This document shows, one piece after another, positions 24,707 to 32,915 of a DNA stretch of 35,763 bases. The notes beneath the pieces are model-generated. The model worked only from the letters and a program-made list of their open reading frames with translations, made no database searches and had not been told where the DNA came from. Positions within the stretch are counted from its first letter, which is position 1; every line of letters starts with the position of its first letter. Source of the stretch: an uncultured Chlorobiaceae bacterium. GTDB taxonomy: Bacteria > Bacteroidota > Chlorobiia > Chlorobiales > Chlorobiaceae. A program made the translations under genes and the position numbers. Location of the stretch: positions 1-35,763 of the forward strand of contig CAIJPS010000034.1 of the NCBI GenBank assembly GCA_903822595.1, given 5' to 3'.

Positions 24707-27700
24707 ATGCATAAGCAAGATGTTGATAGTTCTGATTCATTAAGAAGGGGATTTTTCTCTGAGAAGTCTGGAGAAGAATTTAACGCAAACACTCCAGCAC
24801 ACCACGTTCAGGGTCGCCAGATCAGAGTCTTTATCTCCTCCACATTCCGCGATATGCAGGCCGAGCGGAATTTGCTGGTGAAGAAGGTATTCCCGCAACT
24901 TCGTAAACTCTGTGAAGAACGCGCTGTTGCATGGACAGAGGTTGACCTGCGATGGGGAATCACCGAGCAAGAGTCATCGGAAGGTCAGGTACTGCCGCTT
25001 TGCCTTGCTGAAATCGAGCGATGCAGGCCCTACTTTATCGGGCTTTTGGGTGAGCGATATGGTTGGGTTCCAGATCCTGGCGAGATATCGAGTAACCTCA
25101 AGGAAGAACAGCCCTGGCTGAAAGAGCATCTCCAAAAGTCAGTCACAGAGCTTGAAATCATTCATGGGGTGCTGCAGAGCCCAAAGATGCGGGATCGTTC
25201 GATCTTCTATTTCCGTAATCCCGATTACCTGAACAAGTTACCCGCTGACGCTGATCCAAAGGATTTCCAGAGTGAATCACCCGAGTCTGCAGAGAAGCTT
25301 TTTGAGCTCAAGAACAAGATCAGAGCTGAATACACCGCTGGTAAACTGGACTATTCGCCTCGCGAAAACTATCCTGCTCCCGATGCTCTTGGTGAGCTTG
25401 TACTCGCAGATTTCACAGAGCTGATCAACAAGCTTTATCCAGAAAGTGAAACTCCCGATCCGATAGATCAGGAAGCCACGTTGCATGAGGCTTACGGTCG
25501 AAGCCGCAGGCTTGCTTTTGTTGGTCGAGAAGAGCTGCTGAACAAAATGGACAACCACGCAGCAACCTCCGGCGCGAAACCGCTGGTGCTGACCGGAGAG
25601 TCAGGTTGCGGCAAATCAGCCCTTCTTGCGGAATGGGCTGCGCGCTGGAAGGAGAGCCATTCTGATGATCTTGTCATCCAGCACTATATTGGCAGTACCT
25701 CTGAAAGCGCCGATTGGCAGGGTCTTGTTCGGCGTGTGCTTTCGGAGCTGAAGCGAGCATTCACTATTGCTGAAGAAGTCCCGATCCAGCCTGAAGCCAT
25801 GCGCACAGCAATGCAGGATTGGCTGGTGAAGAGCGCAGGCAAACGCCGGATAGTGCTGCTGTTTGACGCACTCAATCAACTCTCAAGCACGGATGCTGCT
25901 GCCCGTCAACTTGGCTGGTTGCCTTTTGCATTTCCGCCGAATGTCACTCTTATCGTTTCATCGCTCGAAGGTGAAAGCCTTGATGCGTTACGTAAACGAG
26001 AATGGCCGGAACTGTCCGTCCCGCTTTTTGGTCTCGACGATATTGCTCCCGCAGCAGTGTCCTACTTCGGAATTTTCAGCAAGAAACCTTCTGAAAAACT
26101 CCTTGGTGAGTTGACTAAGGCAGCACCGGCAACCTGCAATCCACTGTTCCTTCGTGCGGTGCTCGACGAACTCCGCCAATTCGGAGAGCATGAAAAAGTA
26201 GGAGCACGTGCATCGTATTATCTCGCATCACCAGACCTGCCGGGGCTCTTCGATCGAATCCTGGTCCGATGGGAAGAGGATTTTGATATTGAACTTGTCC
26301 GCCACAGTATGAGACTGATCAGATGTGCAAGGTTTGGGCTCTCAGAGACAGAGTTACTTGACTTGCTGGGAAAGAAAGATGCTGAAGGAAAATGCGAACC
26401 ACTGCCTCGTCGATACTGGACGCCGCTTTACCTTGCTGCAGAAAACGCCCTTGCCCAGCGATCGGGACTTTTGACCTTTGGTCATGACTACCTTCGAAAG
26501 GCGGTTGAAACCAGATATTTCAAGTCGCTGGACGACTGGGACGATGCCCGCCTGGAATTTGCCGACTGGTTTGAAGTAATTCCGGAACCAACTGACCGAA
26601 AGCTTGATGAACTGCCAGGCTTGCTCCGCGATACCAAGTCACATGAGCGTTTGGTCAGATTCTTTTCTGATATGCCGACTTTCCTGCGAATGTTCCAAGA
26701 TACTCGATTGAAGTGGGAACTACATGGGTATTGGCTGGCACTTGAAGGGCGATATGATCCTGTGGTGACCTATCAAAAAGCTCTGGATGCAATTGAAGGA
26801 GACCTTCCCGGTAATTCCTACGCCTACATTTTCAATGGAGTTGCACTGTTTCATCAGGATGCAGGCAGGTATGGAGTTGCAGAACCGCTTTTGCGCCGAG
26901 CGTTGGCGGATTATGAGCGAGTGCTGGGCAAAGAGCATCTCGCTACGCTATCGTGCTTGGACAACCTCGCGGTTCTGGTCATGCATAATGGAGACTACGC
27001 AGGCGCGGAACCTTTAGGCCGCCGGGCGTTGGAGGGTCGAGAGCGAGTGCTGGGCAAAGAGCATCCCTCTACTCTCAGTACCATGAACAACCTCGGGAGT
27101 CTGCTAAGTAGCAAGGGAGACTACGCAGGCGCGGAACTGCTCTATCGCCGTGCGCTGGAAGTTCAAGAGCGAGTGCTGGGCAAGGAGCATCCCGATACGC
27201 TCACGAGCATGAACAACTTAGCGGAATTGCTCCGTAGCAAGGGGGGCTACGCAGAAGCAGAACCGCTGTACCGTCGAGCGCTGGAAGGTAGTGAGCGCGT
27301 GCTGGGCAAGGAGCATCCCCAAACACTCACGTGCGTGGGCAACCTAGCGAGTTTGCTGTATGACCAGGGAGGCTATGCACAAGCGGAAAAGCTGTACCGT
27401 TGGGTGCTGGAAGTTCAAGGGCGAGTGCTGGGCAAGGATCATCCCGATACGCTCGGAAGCGTGAACAACCTCGCGCTTCTGCTCAAGAATAAGGGCGAAT
27501 ACGTAGGTGCGGAAGAGCTTTACCGCCGGGCGCTTGATTGTTGCGAGCGAGTGCTGGGTAAGGAGCATCCTCATACGCTTACTAGCATGAACAACCTTGC
27601 GGTTCTGCTAATGCGCAAGGGAGATTACGCAGGAGCAGAATCACTGAGCCGTCTAACGATAGAGGCTCAATATCGAGTTTTGGGGGAGGATCATCCCGAT

Positions 27701-28183
27701 ACTCTTATTGGCGTGATCAACCGAGCAAATCTGCTAATGCGCATGGGAAACTACGCAGGAGCAGAAGTGTTGTACCGCCGGTCGCTGGAGGGTCGAGAAC
27801 GAGTGCTGGGCAAGGAGCATCCCGATACGCTCACGAGCATGAACAACTTGGCGGCTCTGCTCTATAGCAATGGCGACTATGCAGGCGCGGAACCGCTGTA
27901 TCGCCGAGCACTGAAGACTCGAGAGCGAGTGCTGCGCAAGGATCATCCCGATACGCTCACGAGCGTGATCAATCTCGCGGTTCTGCTCGATAGCAAGAGG
28001 AATTACACAGAAGCGGAACCGCTTTATCGTCGGGCGCTGGGGGTATATGAGCAAGTACTGGGTAAGGAGAATCCCGATACGCTCTCAATCAAGAGTAATC
28101 TTGACGCCTTGTTAAAAAGAAAATCAGCAGATACCAAGAACGCAATATCTGACAAAAAACCTTGGTGGAAAAAGATATTCTAA
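24707..28183 (+). CDS. DUF4062-NTPase-TPR (STAND/NPHP3-like) protein
   Basis: The 1158-residue protein has three parts. A DUF4062 domain (about 38-175) starts with RQIRVFISSTFRDMQAER and includes LRWGITEQES and LLGERYGWVP. A P-loop NTPase follows (about 270-540), with Walker A GESGCGKS (297-304) and a Walker B-like LLFDALNQL (D387), and then a helical winged region. Ten kinesin-light-chain-type TPRs of 42 residues complete it (about 720-1139), with the consensus GDYAGAEPLYRRALE...RVLGKEHPDTL. The order is that of eukaryotic nephrocystin-3 and bacterial STAND proteins, in which TPRs sense a trigger and the NTPase oligomerises. DUF4062 at the N-terminus may be the effector or adaptor. There is no Shine-Dalgarno site. 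It converges with the SLOG gene with 5 bp between stops. Confidence 0.88.
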   Translation: MHKQDVDSSDSLRRGFFSEKSGEEFNANTPAHHVQGRQIRVFISSTFRDMQAERNLLVKKVFPQLRKLCEERAVAWTEVDLRWGITEQESSEGQVLPLCLAEIERCRPYFIGLLGERYGWVPDPGEISSNLKEEQPWLKEHLQKSVTELEIIHGVLQSPKMRDRSIFYFRNPDYLNKLPADADPKDFQSESPESAEKLFELKNKIRAEYTAGKLDYSPRENYPAPDALGELVLADFTELINKLYPESETPDPIDQEATLHEAYGRSRRLAFVGREELLNKMDNHAATSGAKPLVLTGESGCGKSALLAEWAARWKESHSDDLVIQHYIGSTSESADWQGLVRRVLSELKRAFTIAEEVPIQPEAMRTAMQDWLVKSAGKRRIVLLFDALNQLSSTDAAARQLGWLPFAFPPNVTLIVSSLEGESLDALRKREWPELSVPLFGLDDIAPAAVSYFGIFSKKPSEKLLGELTKAAPATCNPLFLRAVLDELRQFGEHEKVGARASYYLASPDLPGLFDRILVRWEEDFDIELVRHSMRLIRCARFGLSETELLDLLGKKDAEGKCEPLPRRYWTPLYLAAENALAQRSGLLTFGHDYLRKAVETRYFKSLDDWDDARLEFADWFEVIPEPTDRKLDELPGLLRDTKSHERLVRFFSDMPTFLRMFQDTRLKWELHGYWLALEGRYDPVVTYQKALDAIEGDLPGNSYAYIFNGVALFHQDAGRYGVAEPLLRRALADYERVLGKEHLATLSCLDNLAVLVMHNGDYAGAEPLGRRALEGRERVLGKEHPSTLSTMNNLGSLLSSKGDYAGAELLYRRALEVQERVLGKEHPDTLTSMNNLAELLRSKGGYAEAEPLYRRALEGSERVLGKEHPQTLTCVGNLASLLYDQGGYAQAEKLYRWVLEVQGRVLGKDHPDTLGSVNNLALLLKNKGEYVGAEELYRRALDCCERVLGKEHPHTLTSMNNLAVLLMRKGDYAGAESLSRLTIEAQYRVLGEDHPDTLIGVINRANLLMRMGNYAGAEVLYRRSLEGRERVLGKEHPDTLTSMNNLAALLYSNGDYAGAEPLYRRALKTRERVLRKDHPDTLTSVINLAVLLDSKRNYTEAEPLYRRALGVYEQVLGKENPDTLSIKSNLDALLKRKSADTKNAISDKKPWWKKIF
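26864..28123 (+). repeat. Ten tandem 126-bp repeats encoding TPRs
   Basis: The reading frame contains ten units of exactly 126 bp (42 codons) with no indels, starting at 26864, 26990, 27116, 27242, 27368, 27494, 27620, 27746, 27872 and 27998. Many neighbouring units share long identical DNA segments, for example around GAGCGAGTGCTGGGCAAGGA, so the array probably grew by duplication and is kept similar by recombination. Units 1, 7 and 10 are the most diverged. Confidence 0.9.
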
Positions 28184-28188
28184 AAACT

Positions 28189-29898
28189 TCACGCCACAAG
28201 CTCCGGTGAATTGAAGCTGATGAGTGCCCACCACTCGTATGTTTCGAGATTGATTGTTTGGACGGCCTGCTGAACGATCTCTCTGAGTTCATCGGGGGTT
28301 GTGCTCTCATTGGCAAGGGTGAGCAGACGGTCCAATTCTCCGGCCATTTTGTTTGAGCGTTCTGCAACGCGATCATACTCAAGTTGTTTGCCGATGGCGT
28401 GCAGAGCACCACCCCATGCGGGTAAGGTTATGGCTAAAAATTTCCCCCATTCGCTCAAATAAAAAATTTCTTGCCCCTCAGGAATTTGAGATTCCGGCTC
28501 AAGTATATGTAAAATTGCCATTGCAAGGGTAACACAGAAGAGCACGATTACAGCGGTATGCAGTTGATGTTCGGCATGTTTCTTTTTATGAGCGTTATTT
28601 TTATGCCACGTTTTCTGGGTGTCCAGCCAGCCTTCAACTACAAATTGTTTTACGGCGCTGAAGTGAGCCGGTTTGTCGGAATGGTTGAGCACTTTGCTGA
28701 TCTGGCGGTCAATGGAAAAATCAATCCAATTTTTCGGCTTGTTGTAGAAAGGCAACGTTTTTGTGGTGTGAATCGGGCCTGACAATGGATTCAGTTCGAG
28801 CACAACGGTATAGATTGCGGTGCGTAACTGCTCTGCAAGAAAGCGGTAATCGATCCATTTTCCATGCCAGGAAAACTGGCGACTGATCATCAGGGCAACA
28901 AGGACACCAACCATTGCACAGATTTCCAGGGCGATTATCTCTTTTTGCTCAGGGAAGAAGGTCACCTGAAAGACGACAACGGAAACGGCAATTGCGGAGA
29001 GAATATGAATGGCTTTGCTTAACAGGACGTGCTGTTTCTGATAGATCATGGAGAGCTCGTTGGCCCGCACATAGGTTGGTATCAGATAGTCCAATACCGG
29101 CGTCAGTTGGGCATCTGGCAATGCACTTTTTTTTGCCTGCTGCCGAATATCCTGAACGCACTCTTTTATCAAACTTGCCTCTTTTTCTTTGGATAACGAG
29201 GTGTCGCGACAAAACTCTAAAAACTGATGATAATTCAGGGAGAGCTTTTTTGCTGTGTCGGGCAGCGGGAGTTCCTGATAGTCGGGAGTGTTTGTTACTG
29301 CGTTCTTCTTTTTGGTTGGACGGAGTAGTGTGGCGGGAGATTTGGGGTTTTCTGCATCAATGCGGAGAATGGTTTTTCCGCGTTCAAGGGCATAACTCAC
29401 AATTTCGGCTGTTCCTCCCTTTCCCCGCGATGGCTTGCCGTCCCAGATGGCAATCAGGATTTCACATGCATCCACTACTTTTCGTCCAACAGGTAAATAT
29501 CCACGGGTACGAGGCTTCGAGTTGTTTTGATCGGCGTTCTTTTCGAGAGGTTCCGTCAAAGGTGGGTCTGCTTTTTGCAAAAGTTGATTGAACTCCAGCA
29601 AATCTTCCGGGTCGCTGAAGTCTTTGCGATACTCATCCAGAGGGAATGGAGTGAGTAGTTCCAGACGGGCGTTCTTTTTTTTCAGGATTGATTTTGCCAC
29701 AATGCGGTCTGAACCTTTTGCCAGAGGTGAAATGACGCACCATTCAATCGGAACATCTTCAGGGTTGGCTATAAGTTGGTCTATAGAGGCAACCAGCTTG
29801 TCTACAGCCTCTGCAACGGCAGACCCGTTTGACAGATTACGGTGTCCGGTTACTCCGATGCGGAGTTCATAGGAGAGTTGCTCTGATTTGTCGGGCAT
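28189..29898 (-). CDS. SLOG-like domain protein with membrane-embedded C-terminal half
   Basis: The 569-residue protein starts with a Rossmannoid SLOG/TIR-like domain (about 10-200). Visible motifs are LRIGVTGHRNLSNG, SPLAKGSDRIVA, LELLTPFPLDEYRKDF and CEILIAIWDGKPSRGKGGTAEIV, the last resembling the nucleotide-binding GGT loop of this superfamily. After a linker come two membrane hairpins (TMs near 297-315 and 320-340, then 447-467 and 485-503), each followed by amphipathic or coiled-coil helices. This matches the published idea of SLOG sensors coupled to 2TM membrane effectors. A nucleotide-derived ligand opening or disrupting the membrane would be the expected action, by inference. It follows the RyR gene by 41 bp; no Shine-Dalgarno site is seen. 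Confidence 0.75.
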   Translation of the reverse strand: MPDKSEQLSYELRIGVTGHRNLSNGSAVAEAVDKLVASIDQLIANPEDVPIEWCVISPLAKGSDRIVAKSILKKKNARLELLTPFPLDEYRKDFSDPEDLLEFNQLLQKADPPLTEPLEKNADQNNSKPRTRGYLPVGRKVVDACEILIAIWDGKPSRGKGGTAEIVSYALERGKTILRIDAENPKSPATLLRPTKKKNAVTNTPDYQELPLPDTAKKLSLNYHQFLEFCRDTSLSKEKEASLIKECVQDIRQQAKKSALPDAQLTPVLDYLIPTYVRANELSMIYQKQHVLLSKAIHILSAIAVSVVVFQVTFFPEQKEIIALEICAMVGVLVALMISRQFSWHGKWIDYRFLAEQLRTAIYTVVLELNPLSGPIHTTKTLPFYNKPKNWIDFSIDRQISKVLNHSDKPAHFSAVKQFVVEGWLDTQKTWHKNNAHKKKHAEHQLHTAVIVLFCVTLAMAILHILEPESQIPEGQEIFYLSEWGKFLAITLPAWGGALHAIGKQLEYDRVAERSNKMAGELDRLLTLANESTTPDELREIVQQAVQTINLETYEWWALISFNSPELVA

Positions 29899-29939
29899 AA
29901 CGATTGTGCAAAGGGATTATGAAAAAGCCTCATTCCAAT

Positions 29940-32645
29940 TCAATGCGAAAGTTTAACAATGGTATAGCCAGCTTCAGCCAATAACGTTGACATTATTGCA
30001 ATAATCTGCCGGTCTTTCACTTTATCTTCATTATGCAGCTTATCCCACTCTATGATCGATGCATGGTGTTTTTGCTCTTTATTGGTTTCAGGGGCGTACA
30101 CCCACATATCATCTCTTTTTGCTTCCATCCATCGCTCGTGTTCAAGCCTGGCCATGGCTTCCAGAACGTCTGGCGGGAAGACAAAATCAGGTTCGTTGTT
30201 GCGCCTTGGAACCATGGCATAGCCAAAAGTATTGAGCTTGGCTGGAATATCACGAACAGCTCCGCGATTCTGTTCCTTCTCGTGAGTTGACAGATCATCA
30301 TAATCGATCAGTGAGCTGTGCGTTTTTGGATCAGCATGCTCGTCGGTTATCTCCCCCCATACGTATCCTTTTTCTCTCTGACTCTGGCAAAAAAAGTCGT
30401 GATTCAACCTTGCCAATGTTTCGAGAAGTTCTCCCTCAAGTTCCAGGTGATGAAGCAGTGCGATAAAAGCTTTAGGGTCAACATGCAGTGAGAGTTGCTC
30501 TTCCGGAGGGAGGCTGGAGCGGGTGAAATGCGTGGCATTGCCAAGACGGCTCATGGCGATAATGGATTCCATTGAACGGGAGCCGTGGAGGTATTCGTCG
30601 ATCTGGAGAAATGCGCGAAGGATTCCGTTATCGATTTGAAGCAGCTTTTTTTCATTAAGCAATTGCGGGGTTTCTCTTTCAAAAAGGGAGCGCAGAAGGA
30701 GTGCGCGGCGAACAATATAGAATGGATCACCTTTTTTATCGGCGTTTTGAGGATTCGGGCCGAGCACATTGAGAAATCCTTTCAGTCGGCTGAGAAAGTC
30801 AGGGCCTTTTGCATCCGCAAGCTTTTTTGCCTCTTCGGGGTCTGTTGCTTCTGCAGGAAGGCTTGGGTTATCAGGTTTTTGTGCAAGTTTTTTTTCAGAG
30901 AACAGTTTAATAAAGGAATCAACGTTGGGAAAAGTACCGCCTGCAAAAACAAAAATAGCTTTGCCAATAGGGTGGGTGATTTGGCCTTCCTGAAATTTTC
31001 CATCCTGCATCGGTGCTAAAAAGAAGCGTAGCCAGCCGAGTTTTTTATTTTCAAGCGTCGAATCGAACTCATCCCAGAATACCAGCGGTATTTTTCCGGA
31101 TAATCCGATATCACGAATCTGGTGAAAAGCGTTGATCAGCTCGTCTGGGCCGTTAAATTGGGAGAGATTGAAGGTCAGCGTCTCCTTTGCAATCTTTTCC
31201 GGATTTGCAACTATGGCGATTTGCTCAACGGCAAATGATTTACCTGATCCGGGAGGGCCAAAAACAGCAATTGAAAGAGGTTTTTCTTTTTTCTGTGTGC
31301 AATATTCACCAATCAGACTCTGAATGCTTCTCAGTGACTCTATCTCCTGACGATCTACCGTTACAAGTTTTCCGAATTTTCCAATGGGAACATTTTTCAA
31401 CGTGTTTTTTGTTCCTTGAAGAACAATACTTTCACTTAATGATTCAAGGCTGTCATGAGAGCTTGCAGCAAGGATTGTCCATCGTGGCGGCAGAGATGAA
31501 TTGTTCATCGTACTTGCTTGTAGTTCAGCCTCTGCCAGCAGCGTTTCAGTGCTTTTCAGTTTAGAACTGACACCTTCGGCAGGGAAGCGCAAGCGGGTTG
31601 GTGATTTTGTTTTGCTTTCATACCCGGACTTTTGCAGGTGTCGCATCGCGGTTACACCGGACTGGATTCCTTGTTTAAAGTCTGGTGCATCACGATTGAG
31701 GATGGTCTGGCGAACGATGCTTGCCACCAAGGTCGATGTTTTGCCGATCATCATCCCTTTTCCCGGCGCCCATTCCCCCTCCATTAAAAGCGGATCAAAG
31801 AGAAGTGTTGGTTTTTTCCCTGAGTTGTGGCGCCCCGGTATAAGCAGCGCTCCGGTCGGGCCAAATGAGATGATACAGTATGCAGCATTGGTCAGGCCGT
31901 TCACTTCCGGGTTATGGGTAAGTTCCCAGATAAGTTCTTCCGCAGTTTTTTCCCATGAAATCCGGGCGCTGACCTGAATTTTTGACTGCCGCAAATCATC
32001 AATGGTCAGGACGACGACGAGACGATCAGGAGCTGTGGTGACAAGATGCTTCCACAAATTTCCTTTTGCGACAGGCGATGACATCTTTATAATAATCCAG
32101 GGAGTATTCTCATTCCTTTTCTTGGCAGAATCACTGATTGCTTGAGGCCAATGCGCTTTTTTATCCCTGAAGCCAAGGTTACTGTCATCAATAACAATGA
32201 TATCAGTGTTCGAAAGCTCTTTCTGTGTATTGTTTTCCAGGTGTTTTGCGGCTCCTCCGGAGGGAAGGTCAAGACCGAGAAAACGCTCAACCCTCCAGCG
32301 AGGTTTGCTCAGTTCAGTTTTCTCCAGTTCTTTGTCGCGGTATTGAGACCAGACTGCATAGCTATGGACAAAGCGAGGATCGAAAAGAGTGACAGAGTCT
32401 TGCGTGGGAATATTGTGACTTAGCACTTCAACAGGATGGGGGAGGTCGCTTTTCTGCTGCTTCGTCATGGTTGTGATGATGTCAGCAAGCAGAGCAGCGC
32501 TGCCGTACTGCCAGTTGATATTGCTCCTCGCCTCACCAGTCCAGTCGGTTGGTTCGCGCAATGCGTGTGCCTGGTGCGCAATGTTCCAGTCAATTGTAAC
32601 ATCGCCTGTGACAAGTACAGACAAGGGATTTTGTTTTTTCGGCAT
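29940..32645 (-). CDS. PfkB-like / AAA+ ATPase / double RyR-domain protein
   Basis: A 901-residue multidomain protein. Residues 1-340 show the strand order of a PfkB/ribokinase fold: VLVTGDVTIDWN at the start, YGSAALLADI, DIIVIDDSNLGF, CIISFGPTGALLI; the catalytic GAGD loop is not recognisable. Residues 430-720 are an AAA+ domain with Walker A GPPGSGKS (463-470) and Walker B VFWDEFD (D525, E526). The C-terminus holds two RyR repeats (about 740-815 and 828-901), recognised by LARLNHDFFCQS and MARLEHERWMEAKR, each followed by a YDDLS or WDKL segment and ending GYAMVP or GYTIVK. RyR domains are proposed ligand-binding modules in bacterial nucleotide-centred conflict systems. It is the first gene of an operon with the SLOG gene. 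Confidence 0.8.
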   Translation of the reverse strand: MPKKQNPLSVLVTGDVTIDWNIAHQAHALREPTDWTGEARSNINWQYGSAALLADIITTMTKQQKSDLPHPVEVLSHNIPTQDSVTLFDPRFVHSYAVWSQYRDKELEKTELSKPRWRVERFLGLDLPSGGAAKHLENNTQKELSNTDIIVIDDSNLGFRDKKAHWPQAISDSAKKRNENTPWIIIKMSSPVAKGNLWKHLVTTAPDRLVVVLTIDDLRQSKIQVSARISWEKTAEELIWELTHNPEVNGLTNAAYCIISFGPTGALLIPGRHNSGKKPTLLFDPLLMEGEWAPGKGMMIGKTSTLVASIVRQTILNRDAPDFKQGIQSGVTAMRHLQKSGYESKTKSPTRLRFPAEGVSSKLKSTETLLAEAELQASTMNNSSLPPRWTILAASSHDSLESLSESIVLQGTKNTLKNVPIGKFGKLVTVDRQEIESLRSIQSLIGEYCTQKKEKPLSIAVFGPPGSGKSFAVEQIAIVANPEKIAKETLTFNLSQFNGPDELINAFHQIRDIGLSGKIPLVFWDEFDSTLENKKLGWLRFFLAPMQDGKFQEGQITHPIGKAIFVFAGGTFPNVDSFIKLFSEKKLAQKPDNPSLPAEATDPEEAKKLADAKGPDFLSRLKGFLNVLGPNPQNADKKGDPFYIVRRALLLRSLFERETPQLLNEKKLLQIDNGILRAFLQIDEYLHGSRSMESIIAMSRLGNATHFTRSSLPPEEQLSLHVDPKAFIALLHHLELEGELLETLARLNHDFFCQSQREKGYVWGEITDEHADPKTHSSLIDYDDLSTHEKEQNRGAVRDIPAKLNTFGYAMVPRRNNEPDFVFPPDVLEAMARLEHERWMEAKRDDMWVYAPETNKEQKHHASIIEWDKLHNEDKVKDRQIIAIMSTLLAEAGYTIVKLSH

Positions 32646-32915
32646 TGTTCGTGGAAATCATGTTTAATAAACGAATGCTGATAAAGGGGGTGCTCGATGC
32701 AACGTATTCAATAGAGCATAAGCGTATAATACAAAAAAGATTGTGTTAACTCAGCAGAGGTCTGTTTGTATGATGCGGTTTATTGGCAGATCAGAAATAT
32801 TAGTTTACACACACTCTTCTTGTTCCATCGTGATATTTTAACTACCGTTTAAGGTTGGCACTCAGCCGTTGCCTTTACTGTCGTCCTTGTTCCCTAACCC
32901 TTGAGCGATTGCGTT

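Noticed and set aside
28914-29591. Long plus-strand frame (about 225 codons) opposite the SLOG gene
   Set aside because: Antisense shadow. Its translation shows no domain, while the minus-strand frame has coherent SLOG and membrane features.
32674-32748. 24-codon plus-strand frame in the gap between the RyR gene and the SbcD-like gene
   Set aside because: No family, no ribosome site of proper spacing, and the sequence is likely the promoter region of the minus-strand operon.
32857-32875. Sigma-54-like TTGGCAC...GTTGCC upstream of the SbcD-like gene
   Set aside because: The two halves are 12 bases apart from GG to GC instead of 10, so sigma-54 holoenzyme should not recognise it.
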